Positions 50,848 to 58,233 of a stretch of 64,000 bases of DNA are shown piece after piece. Made by a program: the position numbers and the translations under genes. Where the stretch lies: NCBI GenBank assembly GCA_963677785.2, contig CAXXDH010000003.1:3782001-3846000 (forward strand), read 5' to 3'. The stretch's first letter is position 1. Each line of letters begins with the position of its first letter. The notes beneath the pieces were generated by a model, which made no database searches, had not been told where the DNA came from, and saw nothing but the letters and a program-made list of their open reading frames with translations. The stretch comes from G963665495 sp963677785 (GTDB lineage Bacteria; Desulfobacterota; Desulfovibrionia; Desulfovibrionales; Desulfovibrionaceae).

Positions 50848-52801
50848 GTTCGGCCTCTACTGATTTTGCGCCCAGGTTGAGGGCCATTGATTCCAACTCG
50901 GCAATAAGCTTCTGGACTTCAGCCAGGACCTTTTGAGTTTCCGCGCTCGTCTTCTCGGTCTTGGCTTCTTTCTCTGCCACTTCGGCCTCTGCCTGGCGCG
51001 TTGTGATTTGCTGCTCTTGAGATTGAGCCTGCTCGGCCACCCACTTCTCATACTCTTCACGGGGTTTGATCAGGTCATCTCCAAGGTCGAGAGCGCGATG
51101 AATTTTGAGAAGAAGATTGTAATCATCCATCATGCCTCTGAATCGTTCGTTGTCGGTAATCGTGACAGAGTTGAAGAGCTTCTCCATGCGCACTTCACGG
51201 GCCATAAGCTCGGATGCTCCTAAAGCTTTGACACGGGCATCACCTTTGATTTCGTCACGTTCCCCGAACTGCATTTCAAAGGCATAGAGGTTCGTGAAGA
51301 AGGGCACGGTAACGTTGTCATCATACCGCTTGACTTGCTCGCCCATATCCAACCCGGCCTCAGTCATGAGCATGCTGAGGCCCTTGGCCGTTTCACCGGC
51401 ACCTCTTACGCGAGTGCTCCCCATCTGATGAGCTGGGAGGGAGAGTTCATCAGCCCATTCCCGCAACATGGAGATAACGGCCATCAATTCGTTGCTGTGA
51501 TTCGGCATAGCCCAGAACATCAACGCTGCTTTCATGTCTTCGATGTTGTCGAAAAGCAGTACGTCCCAGGCTTTGATTTTCTTGGTGTCGGTTTGCTCGG
51601 AAACAACCTGTTCGTTTATCCCGACAAGCGGACCGGCAGCGATTGCGTTGTTGTCGAGCAACATCCTGAAAGCGCCGTTCAGAGCCTGCTGAGGGTGGAG
51701 AAGTAACCTGGGAACGCCCTCGCCATACAATGACGTCGGAGAGGCGTTGTAGGTCCAGACGTAATACGGAATGACCAGCCCCTCGATAGGACTGATTTCC
51801 GCCTTTATTACTCTGTCCCCGAGCATCCAGAGACAGGCTGGAACGTCCTCTTCCAGATCTCCGTCATATTCGTCTACGTGGCCGGCGAGTTTTTTCGCGG
51901 AGATGTAACCCCAACGCTCAAGCACCTCGAACCGGTACTTATACTCCTGGCTGTGATCGTTCTCGTCGAGAGTGCGGAGGGCTTGTTCATGCGTCTCTTT
52001 TTCTGCGTCGCCGTCCGGGTGTTCTCGGATCCAATCGCGGATGGCCGTAGTGTCGAACCCATTCTCTTCATGGAGCTGGAGCAGTTCATGACGCTGCATC
52101 TTGTGCCGCTGGTAGCAGTATCTGAGGTCTTTGAGGGCAACGTCAGTCCGCTCTGGGTACCAGTCCCATGTCGGTACTGCCTCGACAAACGGTTCAAACC
52201 GCTCGGAGACAACCGTCAGTTCCCATCCGTTTTCGCCGGGGAGCCAAGTCTTTTTCTGCACCAAGTTCGTCAGCGGCCCCTTAAATACTCCGGTCCCGAG
52301 AAGACAGCCGTTGACGATCATTTGCCGGATAGCTTCGCGGTAAACGCGGGTTCTGCCGTTCGTCTCCTGACCTTCGACGAGCAGGTCCTCAAACTCTTTT
52401 TCCATGAGTTCGACACGGCGTTCGAATTCGGCTTTGATCAGATCTCGTTTCTCTTCAGCTGTCACTGCCGGGGGGAGTCCAAGGCCAGTGAGCATCACGT
52501 CAAGATATTCATCAGGGAGGTCCACTTCCGGCGTTGCCTGGAGCGTCCAGTTTTTTCCGGTGCCCGGAAACAATAGATCCATCAATTTACTGACAATCGC
52601 GTCAGTCTTGCGCTTGACGTAGCGCATGAACGCATGAGAGCGGTCGTTGTCCATGCGAGCGAGTTCGTCGGGCGTATAAATGCCCATGTAGAGCCCGATA
52701 TCCTCGGCCCAACGCGACTCATACCCTTTACGCTGCTGCTTCGCCGACTCCCATTCGGCTTTGAGGAATCCCACCAGGGATTGAGGATCGTGCTCTGTCA
52801 T
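50762..52801 (-). CDS. Phage portal protein (podovirus type)
   Basis: In this 679-residue protein the N-terminal half has RSHAFMRYVKRKTDAIVSKLMDLLFPG and FEPFVEAVPTWDWYPERT (quoted in parts). The middle has IPYYVWTYNASPTSLYGEGVPRL and a stem-like ALNGAFRMLLDNNAIAAGP. The C-terminus is a long Gln/Glu/Lys coiled coil (EVAEKEAKTEKTSAETQK) as in large podovirus portals. It forms the dodecameric DNA gate. The gene order portal, scaffold, capsid supports it. Confidence 0.85.
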   Translation of the reverse strand: MTEHDPQSLVGFLKAEWESAKQQRKGYESRWAEDIGLYMGIYTPDELARMDNDRSHAFMRYVKRKTDAIVSKLMDLLFPGTGKNWTLQATPEVDLPDEYLDVMLTGLGLPPAVTAEEKRDLIKAEFERRVELMEKEFEDLLVEGQETNGRTRVYREAIRQMIVNGCLLGTGVFKGPLTNLVQKKTWLPGENGWELTVVSERFEPFVEAVPTWDWYPERTDVALKDLRYCYQRHKMQRHELLQLHEENGFDTTAIRDWIREHPDGDAEKETHEQALRTLDENDHSQEYKYRFEVLERWGYISAKKLAGHVDEYDGDLEEDVPACLWMLGDRVIKAEISPIEGLVIPYYVWTYNASPTSLYGEGVPRLLLHPQQALNGAFRMLLDNNAIAAGPLVGINEQVVSEQTDTKKIKAWDVLLFDNIEDMKAALMFWAMPNHSNELMAVISMLREWADELSLPAHQMGSTRVRGAGETAKGLSMLMTEAGLDMGEQVKRYDDNVTVPFFTNLYAFEMQFGERDEIKGDARVKALGASELMAREVRMEKLFNSVTITDNERFRGMMDDYNLLLKIHRALDLGDDLIKPREEYEKWVAEQAQSQEQQITTRQAEAEVAEKEAKTEKTSAETQKVLAEVQKLIAELESMALNLGAKSVEAEHAGHQESEIGSPGELEVAPGEQRAPAYA

Positions 52802-52805
52802 CAGT

Positions 52806-53138
52806 TCACTTCTTCAGAAAATGGAATAAAAAATTACTCATAAATGCCAACCCGGCCCCAACCCCAGTAATCCATAAAACCCTGCCTCTTATCGTATCGA
52901 GGATTTTGCCGTGGTCTCTGATCGCATCTTCGTTGTCTTTAATTCGCGTTTCCAGGTGAGTCATAGACCTATCCCCGACCGCGCATGACTGCTCGATCTT
53001 CGCGAGACTGGCTGAAATCTCGTCGAGCTTGCCGTATAAGCGCCGGTATTCCTCTCGGTTTTCTTGAGCGAGGTCTGCCCGGATTTTTGCCGACTCTTCG
53101 AGGAGGTCAGCTCGGGTTATGAATTCTTCGGCGCTCAT
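52806..53138 (-). CDS. Coiled-coil protein with C-terminal membrane anchor, lysis-associated
   Basis: The 110 residues are mainly coiled coil (LLEESAKIRADLAQENREEYRRLYG in part; MTHLETRIKDNEDAIRDHGKILDTIRG), with one hydrophobic helix near the end (VLWITGVGAGLAFMSNFLF). This resembles XhlA-type proteins that assist holins. It lies three bases after the holin-like gene. Role by similarity of layout only. Confidence 0.55.
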   Translation of the reverse strand: MSAEEFITRADLLEESAKIRADLAQENREEYRRLYGKLDEISASLAKIEQSCAVGDRSMTHLETRIKDNEDAIRDHGKILDTIRGRVLWITGVGAGLAFMSNFLFHFLKK

Positions 53139-53141
53139 TTA

Positions 53142-53393
53142 TTACTTTCCAGTTGCTTTTTTCACTGCCTTATCTGCCAACTGTTCAAGAACAGAATTTT
53201 TAGACGCAGATCCAGACGACGATCCGTAGAAGAACCCTACAATCGTACCAATCACGCCAAACGCGCCAGTAACCACGGCGTACATGATTTTCTCGCTGGC
53301 AGACCCAAGCGCTTGGTGGATAAAGAAACTGAGTATCGCGATGATTACAGCTGCCAACGCGTACTGGCAGATGGTTTCAACTGATTTCTGCAT
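53142..53393 (-). CDS. Holin-like small membrane protein
   Basis: The 83 residues contain two membrane helices (YALAAVIIAILSFFIHQAL and MYAVVTGAFGVIGTIVGFFYG) and a charged tail ending AVKKATGK. ATG 53393 overlaps the endolysin stop (TGATG) with GGAGG just before it. Adjacent to an endolysin, it is probably the holin that lets the enzyme reach the wall; the family is not identified. Confidence 0.6.
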   Translation of the reverse strand: MQKSVETICQYALAAVIIAILSFFIHQALGSASEKIMYAVVTGAFGVIGTIVGFFYGSSSGSASKNSVLEQLADKAVKKATGK

Positions 53394-54346
53394 CACCCCT
53401 CCGGCCACTCACCGCCCAAAGCAGCAAGCACTTTGTTGACATACTCCGGGTTCGTATGCGTTATTGGCCCCGTCACCCGCCCCATGCCACCATTGTAGGC
53501 GGCACAAACGCACTCCCAGCATGTTCCGCTGTACTTCTCGGTCAACTTTTCCCGCAACTGCGCCAGATACCTGCACCCCCACTCCAGCCCAGTGGCCGGA
53601 TCGCAGAGCTGTGAGAGAAAGGGCAGCTTGCAACCCAACTCCCGCGCCACTTCGCCCATGATCTGGAGCAGTCCGAAGGACATGGCCCTGGCTTGGTGCT
53701 CGGTCTCCTGCGAGCATACGCCGAACGCAGGCCATCCTTTGCCCTCGATATAGCGCCGGTAAAAGCCCGGCTCGTAGCGGACGGCCCAGGGGTTGCCGCC
53801 TGATTCCACCTGCACCAGGGCCGCCACCAGTTCGGGCGGCAGCTCATGCCGTTGCGAGGTTTCCGCGATCAAGGCCTCCAGGCCGACAGGTGCTTCTGTT
53901 GCCGCCGGTTCGGACGAATTCCCGGAATCGGGCTTGTTTTGCGCCCACCATTGGCGAACGTCGAAACAAGGGCAGGCCTTGCGGACGTTGGCCAGATCCC
54001 GGTGGCCGCAGATACGGCTTTGCGGAAAACGCTGGAGCAGTTTCACGAGCAGCCCGCGCAGGGATTCGAACTGCGCGGCCGTGAAATTGTTTTCCGGCGC
54101 ATTGGCCTTGTCCACGCCGCCGGCCAGGCAAATGCCGATGGAATAGGCGTTGTGCCCCTTGGCATGGGCTCCGGCTTTTTCCAGCGGCCGCCCGGTTTCC
54201 AGGCTGCCGTCCCGGCGGATGACGTAATGGTAGCCGATGTCGCTCCAGCCCCGTTGCAGGTGCCACCGGCGGATTTCCCGCACGCCGATGTCCAGGGCGG
54301 GCGCCGTGGCGCTGCAGTGCACCACCAGCAGGTTGATCTTGCGCAT
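53393..54346 (-). CDS. Bifunctional endolysin: amidase plus lytic transglycosylase
   Basis: The first 145 of 317 residues form a T7-lysozyme-type N-acetylmuramoyl-L-alanine amidase (LLVVHCSATAP zinc H, GYHYVIRRDG, NAYSIGICLAGG, ICGHRDL and KACPCFDV). Residues about 155-310 form an SLT-type transglycosylase (LPPELVAALVQVESGGNP with catalytic E, SFGLLQIMGEVARELG, CVCAAYNGG). Two wall-cutting activities in one chain is unusual for this position. No signal peptide is seen. It ends in an overlap with the holin-like gene. Confidence 0.9.
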   Translation of the reverse strand: MRKINLLVVHCSATAPALDIGVREIRRWHLQRGWSDIGYHYVIRRDGSLETGRPLEKAGAHAKGHNAYSIGICLAGGVDKANAPENNFTAAQFESLRGLLVKLLQRFPQSRICGHRDLANVRKACPCFDVRQWWAQNKPDSGNSSEPAATEAPVGLEALIAETSQRHELPPELVAALVQVESGGNPWAVRYEPGFYRRYIEGKGWPAFGVCSQETEHQARAMSFGLLQIMGEVARELGCKLPFLSQLCDPATGLEWGCRYLAQLREKLTEKYSGTCWECVCAAYNGGMGRVTGPITHTNPEYVNKVLAALGGEWPEG

Positions 54347-54358
54347 TGCCTTGTCTCC

Positions 54359-54697
54359 TTAGGCGTCTGGTACGGCTATTTCCCGGTCCACACACCCCCA
54401 CCCCACAGCATCCGCAACCGTAATCCCCAACCGGTCCAAGGCGAACGTGTTCACGCCCCATTCGTACTGATAGCGTTCGGTGACTTCCCCGCTCTCCAGA
54501 TCAGTGATTTCCGCGACCTTGTAGCCGCTTTCGGTGTTGCCTGCTTCCTCGTCGGCGAGTTTGCCCACAAGCTGCCAGCCGTAGCGTTCGTCCAGCAGAG
54601 TTTGGAGGTCGGCCAGGGCTCTGTCTTTGTATCTGTTGTCTGCGAGCAGGTTGACGTAGTCCGCTCTGGTATTTTTGGTGTTTGGGTACCCTTTCAT
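54359..54697 (-). CDS. Phage protein between the retroelement template and the endolysin
   Basis: The 112-residue acidic protein begins MKGYPNTKNTRADYVNLLADN; a helix ALADLQTLLDERYGWQLVG follows, then GYKVAEITDLESGEVTERYQYEW. Start ATG 54697 has AAAGGAAAA before it; the longer frame to 54778 reads into the template repeat and is rejected. It does not resemble Avd, whose place it occupies, nor a reverse transcriptase. Confidence 0.55.
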   Translation of the reverse strand: MKGYPNTKNTRADYVNLLADNRYKDRALADLQTLLDERYGWQLVGKLADEEAGNTESGYKVAEITDLESGEVTERYQYEWGVNTFALDRLGITVADAVGWGCVDREIAVPDA

Positions 54698-54729
54698 TGT
54701 TGTTTTCCTTTTAGAGAGGTTCCGCGACC

Positions 54730-54835
54730 CCGCGCCCGCCGATAGCCACATGCGTGCTCCAGCGAAAGTTATTCGCATTTCGACACCGGGAGCTGCAATT
54801 CGAACCGTTGCTCCAATTGCCCCCCGCCAGCAGCT
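54730..54835 (-). repeat. Diversity-generating retroelement template repeat (TR)
   Basis: The 106-bp copy of the 3' end of the fibre gene lies 180 bp downstream of it in the same orientation. In the fibre frame it would read N-W-S-N-G-S-N-C-S-S-R-C-R-N-A-N-N-F-R-W, rich in AAY codons. Of 19 differences from the variable region, 14 are at A in this copy (13 to G, 1 to T). Five A positions are unchanged and five changes are at other bases, mostly near the 3' end. Both copies end in ATCGGCGGGCGCGG, a GC-rich IMH-like tract. It is not translated. Confidence 0.9.
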
Positions 54836-54884
54836 GCTTTAAGTGTTTGCCCCAAAAAAATCGCTGCGCGAAGCGTGTAACGGA

Positions 54885-56297
54885 TTATGCACCCAGGCTC
54901 CGCGCGCAACCGCGCCCGCCGATACCCGCACCCGCGTACCAGCGAAAGCCATTCGCACTCCGACACCGGGAGCCGCAACTCGAACCGCCGCCCCAACCTC
55001 CCCCCGCCAGCAGCTTGACGTCGCCGTAGTCGTCCTGTGAGTACAAAGAGCCATTGTCTCCGTCCAAAGGCTTCCATGACCATGTAGAGCTGTCGTATCT
55101 GTATGACTGATCAAGCAACCACTGCCAGAGATAACCGCTACACTCTTCGCATCCGCAATTACTAATCATACGACGGCTATTTGTATCAACATGACCACCA
55201 GTGCCATCAGTTGGCGCTGCACTTCCGGTAATGTTAGTTTCTTCATTGGAGTCTGCGGCAATCAGCTGAAATTCATAATCAGTTAACAACCGCTTGCCTA
55301 CTGCTCCCAGATCATCACCAAAATCCATCCAGTTACGGGAGACGGTAGCAGCACCACCTTTTACGCTTGCCGTACTGCTGCCAGTCCCAGACGCCAGATA
55401 AATATCGGCCCACAATTTAGCTGTACTGCTATAGACCATCCCCGCCGGATCACACACGGGTCGGTGCTTCAGATCCCAGACAGACGCCGGGAGGATATCC
55501 CCGGCAACGTAGCCGCTCAGCGTGTGGCCGCTGATGGTGCCCACATCCGCGCACAGGCAATGGAAGCCGCCGATCTTGCGGGAAGTTGCGGACGTATAAT
55601 CATTTGGATACGTAGAATTGTGCGATAGAACGAGCGCCAGCGTTCCGGAGTTGTTGCAAGCGTAGATATAGAAATCTAAACCGGCCCTGTTTGCTGCTGT
55701 TGCGTACGTGGTTTCACTGGAATCCCATGATGCTGTTGTTGTCAAATCGATAGACTGTTGCGCTGTCAGCTGAAAGCCTACGCCACCGACATTAACTGTC
55801 ATAGCTTCTGGCGAATCTAGTGTCGTATTTACAGAACTATTTACCGCCCACACTACGTCCCTTTCGTAGTGTGCTGGAAGAGATGCGATCAACGATGTTA
55901 CGCTGATACTGCTTGCGCTGTTAGTGAAAGTATACTCCCAGTCTCCGGTACTGGTATAGTGTACAGTTATAATGTCTGTCCCTGCTGAACTCAGTACAGG
56001 GACAGATCCACCACTCCAATCCCCGGAAGGAAAAGTGATCAGCCCATATCCGTCAGTAATCCTAAGTTGAAAAAATGCGTCCTGCCCACTAGGGGCATTT
56101 GTGACGCTGATTGTTGTTGCAGCAGATGGCGTCAATTCAAAAATGCAACCTGTCGCCAAGTCACATTCTCCGTCAGTTACAGTTCCTACTGTAGCAGCAG
56201 CCTGTAGGGACACAGGAGCATTAGAGTGTGGAAAAGTATTGCTACTAAAAGCATGCAAAGCCCCACCACTTGTATAAAATAAAGATTTTTCAGCCAT
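54885..56297 (-). CDS. DGR target: phage receptor-binding fibre with FGE/C-type-lectin-like C-terminus
   Basis: The first half of the 470-residue protein is beta-rich (GYGLITFPSGDWSGGSVPVL). From about residue 235 it matches the formylglycine-generating-enzyme-like fold used by retroelement target proteins: KIGGFHCLCADVG, GYVAGDILPASVWDLKHRP, GKRLLTDYEFQLIAADSNE, GHVDTNSRRMISNCGCEEC, YLWQW. The variable region covers residues about 428-463 (LLAGGGWGGGSSCGSRCRSA and the following NGFRWYAGAGIGGRG). TAA is at 54885. This tip would choose the host receptor. It starts one base after the preceding gene. Confidence 0.9.
   Translation of the reverse strand: MAEKSLFYTSGGALHAFSSNTFPHSNAPVSLQAAATVGTVTDGECDLATGCIFELTPSAATTISVTNAPSGQDAFFQLRITDGYGLITFPSGDWSGGSVPVLSSAGTDIITVHYTSTGDWEYTFTNSASSISVTSLIASLPAHYERDVVWAVNSSVNTTLDSPEAMTVNVGGVGFQLTAQQSIDLTTTASWDSSETTYATAANRAGLDFYIYACNNSGTLALVLSHNSTYPNDYTSATSRKIGGFHCLCADVGTISGHTLSGYVAGDILPASVWDLKHRPVCDPAGMVYSSTAKLWADIYLASGTGSSTASVKGGAATVSRNWMDFGDDLGAVGKRLLTDYEFQLIAADSNEETNITGSAAPTDGTGGHVDTNSRRMISNCGCEECSGYLWQWLLDQSYRYDSSTWSWKPLDGDNGSLYSQDDYGDVKLLAGGGWGGGSSCGSRCRSANGFRWYAGAGIGGRGCARSLGA
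54910..55015 (-). repeat. Diversity-generating retroelement variable region (VR)
   Basis: The 106 bp are in frame at the end of the fibre gene. Codons that are AAT, AAC or AGC in the template are GGT, GGC or AGT here. The invariant codons (TGG, TGC, TCC CGG TGT, TTT CGC TGG) are shared. It ends at the same GC-rich tract as the template. Confidence 0.9.
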
Positions 56298-56864
56298 TTA
56301 TTGCTCCGTCAACGCTGTTATTGTATACCCGGCAACAGCGTTATTATAATCAGCAGTATTGATTGCCGACACCGTGACAGTACTTACACCAACAGCGTAT
56401 GTATTTGGATGATTCACATCGTATCGTAATGTATAGCTATACGCTTCTATTGGGATCTCGCAAGCATATGCACACGACTTTTTTACCCCAGTGTTTGTCT
56501 TGGTATACATATCAGATATATACGTACTAATAACAGCTGTCGCAGCATCATAGAAAGTCACGTTGACAGATGCGGTTGTACATGTTCCAGATGCCTTAAT
56601 ATATTCCTGCTGTGTCGTAACTAACCGCAATCCAATAACTCTAGTAGGCAATATTACATTTTGGTATATGTAGCATGCAGTGTCAGCTGCTGTGTTTGAT
56701 GCACAGCCAAAACCACCACTGTCTGTCGGTATACCGGAAGCTGCAATATTACTTCTAGTCCAATAACTAACATGTCTACCTGTGTTTAGACCTCCGCCCA
56801 AAAGAGCAGTCACTTGCGATGGCGGGTCAAAGCTACCGACAAACTGTGTAAGGAGCGGTATCAT
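56298..56864 (-). CDS. Phage fibre-associated protein, unknown
   Basis: The 188-residue beta-rich protein contains GGGLNTGRHVSYWTRSN, GFGCASNTAADTACYIYQNV and YSYTLRYDVNHPNTYAVGVSTVTVSA (in part). It could be a tail-fibre shaft or trimerisation segment that partners the variable fibre tip, whose gene follows with no gap. It overlaps the previous gene by four bases. No family named. Confidence 0.5.
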   Translation of the reverse strand: MIPLLTQFVGSFDPPSQVTALLGGGLNTGRHVSYWTRSNIAASGIPTDSGGFGCASNTAADTACYIYQNVILPTRVIGLRLVTTQQEYIKASGTCTTASVNVTFYDAATAVISTYISDMYTKTNTGVKKSCAYACEIPIEAYSYTLRYDVNHPNTYAVGVSTVTVSAINTADYNNAVAGYTITALTEQ

Positions 56865-57277
56865 AAGTACACCCGCAGCCCAGGCTGAAATAGCAGCGTG
56901 CCTGTATCAGATCCCATGCCCACAATTTGCGACAAATGCCCGGACGCAGTCGGCTCTGTGGTTGTGATGCCGCCTGCGGTGCTGAGGAAGTATTGTATGC
57001 CGGGGGTTAAACCGGAGAGAGCGGTGTTGTCGCCAGTCCGAAATCCGGTGATCGTCTCTCCGGCTACGTAATCGTCGAGTACATAGCCGTGTGCTTCGTA
57101 GCCCAGCGCCGCATCAGCAACACGAGCACGCCGAGCCCCGACGTCGGAATCGTAATAGAGATTGTAGTGTTGTCCGGCGGAGATGCCCCCAGATATAACG
57201 ACCTGGTCAGTCGGGATAAAATCCCGCTTGTGGCCGTTAATAAGGGTGCCGGATAGTTCGACAGGATATTGAGACAA
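56861..57277 (-). CDS. Phage tail protein, first gene of the variable-fibre module
   Basis: The 138 residues begin MSQYPVELSGTLINGHKRDF from a TTG start at 57277 with GAGG eight bases before it. Beta-rich segments HYNLYYDSDVGARRARVADAALGYEAHGYV and GHLSQIVGMGSDTGTLLFQPG (in part) recall baseplate or capsid decoration domains. It opens the transcript that leads to the variable fibre. Confidence 0.5.
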   Translation of the reverse strand: MSQYPVELSGTLINGHKRDFIPTDQVVISGGISAGQHYNLYYDSDVGARRARVADAALGYEAHGYVLDDYVAGETITGFRTGDNTALSGLTPGIQYFLSTAGGITTTEPTASGHLSQIVGMGSDTGTLLFQPGLRVYL

Positions 57278-57341
57278 CGCGCGATCCTCGTGTTGAGGTT
57301 TACGTGTTGAATAATACTTGAGATGCGCTGAGAGGCGTTAG

Positions 57342-57374
57342 GTCTAAAATAGGTTTAAAACATGTCTAAAATAT
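57342..57374. repeat. Three tandem 11-bp iterons upstream of the fibre module
   Basis: GTCTAAAATAG, GTTTAAAACAT and GTCTAAAATAT follow each other without gaps (consensus GTYTAAAAYAK). They fall between the stop of an HTH gene and the start of the fibre module. A period of 11 bases matches one helical turn, so a protein could bind all copies on one face. Confidence 0.65.
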
Positions 57375-57381
57375 GTCCAAG

Positions 57382-57567
57382 TTATACCGCTTTTTGACAT
57401 TGGTCTTGATGCCACTGGTCAATTTGGCGTTTGCACGCTCTCCACTGGCCGTCTACTTTACCCGCCGGAAAGCCTTTTGTTTTAATCCAGTACTGCAACT
57501 TGCGTGTACCCACGCGGGCGTATTGTGCAATTTCGGGAAGAGTGACGAGGTAGTCAGAGTTGCCCAT
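57382..57567 (-). CDS. Excisionase/MerR-like HTH DNA-binding protein
   Basis: The 61 residues form a winged-helix HTH of the HTH_17 type: YLVTLPEIAQYARVGTRKLQYWIKTKGFPAGKVDGQWR (read in parts), then a short tail KRQIDQWHQDQCQKAV. Such proteins act as excisionases or local regulators. Placed between terL and the fibre genes and directly before the iterons, it is a candidate regulator of the fibre module (inference). Confidence 0.75.
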   Translation of the reverse strand: MGNSDYLVTLPEIAQYARVGTRKLQYWIKTKGFPAGKVDGQWRACKRQIDQWHQDQCQKAV

Positions 57568-57579
57568 TGTTTTGTCTCC

Positions 57580-58233
57580 TCAGTATCCGGCCACAGTCGC
57601 CGGTCCGTTGTGTTGTTGTCTCTGGCGATTAGTTCGGTAGTCCCTCAGGTCGATCTGCCCCAGGGCGTAGAGCAACGCCAAATACGGCTGATACCCATCC
57701 CTCAAATCCTCATATTTGAGCCCCAGCGGCGCACGCTGAAGGCTTTGAGCCGCGATACTCCCCGACCCGAAAAACAATGTCTTCGTGTCCCCGGTCCGCG
57801 CCCGGAGTAACGCATGTAGCCTCACCGGATCGTCGTAGTGCAGCGCCAAGCCGACGCGTATTCGCGGCCTACGCTCCGCCCGCTGCCTGTCGTCGTGCCG
57901 CTTCATCTCGTGGAAATCCGCTTTGCTGGTCGTATCTGCTACCCAGGCCGTACAGCAACACAACTCTTGGAGTCTGATCACCTCGTCGAGCAGGGTAGGG
58001 GTATCGCTGGCCTGGATTTCGGCCAAGATATCTATCCGGTGCGTCTGTGCCGCGTGATCCTCGTGTCTTCTCTCTCCGAGTACAATGACCGCCCCGTGCG
58101 TTTCATCTGCCGGAGGGGGCAAAATCGCAGGCCAGGCGAGAGCGCCCACAACCCGGCGGTACTGGATTGTCTTGACGTCTTCGTAGTATCTGTCGCCGAA
58201 TAAAGGGTCTATTTTGGGTGTGAGTGTGATCAT
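57580..58233 (-). CDS. Phage protein after terminase, unknown
   Basis: The 217-residue basic, soluble protein begins MITLTPKIDPLFGDRYYEDVKT. CCCTAWVADTTSKADFHEMKRHDDRQRAERRPRI and GLKYEDLRDGYQPYLALLYALG (in part) do not match a family I know. It overlaps the terL stop by four bases and ends 12 bases before the HTH gene. Confidence 0.5.
   Translation of the reverse strand: MITLTPKIDPLFGDRYYEDVKTIQYRRVVGALAWPAILPPPADETHGAVIVLGERRHEDHAAQTHRIDILAEIQASDTPTLLDEVIRLQELCCCTAWVADTTSKADFHEMKRHDDRQRAERRPRIRVGLALHYDDPVRLHALLRARTGDTKTLFFGSGSIAAQSLQRAPLGLKYEDLRDGYQPYLALLYALGQIDLRDYRTNRQRQQHNGPATVAGY

Noticed and set aside
54359..54778. Longer start for the 112-residue gene, running into the template repeat
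   Set aside because: ATG 54697 has a proper ribosome site, and the extra 27 residues would be template sequence in a non-fibre frame.
54730..55015. Simple tandem duplication of the fibre end as the explanation for the repeats
   Set aside because: A plain duplication would not place 14 of 19 differences at A of one copy and keep the other positions almost identical.
54769..55083. 104-codon frame reading through both the template and variable repeats
   Set aside because: Arg-rich translation in a wrong frame; the repeats are better explained as a retroelement pair, and the fibre gene uses another frame.
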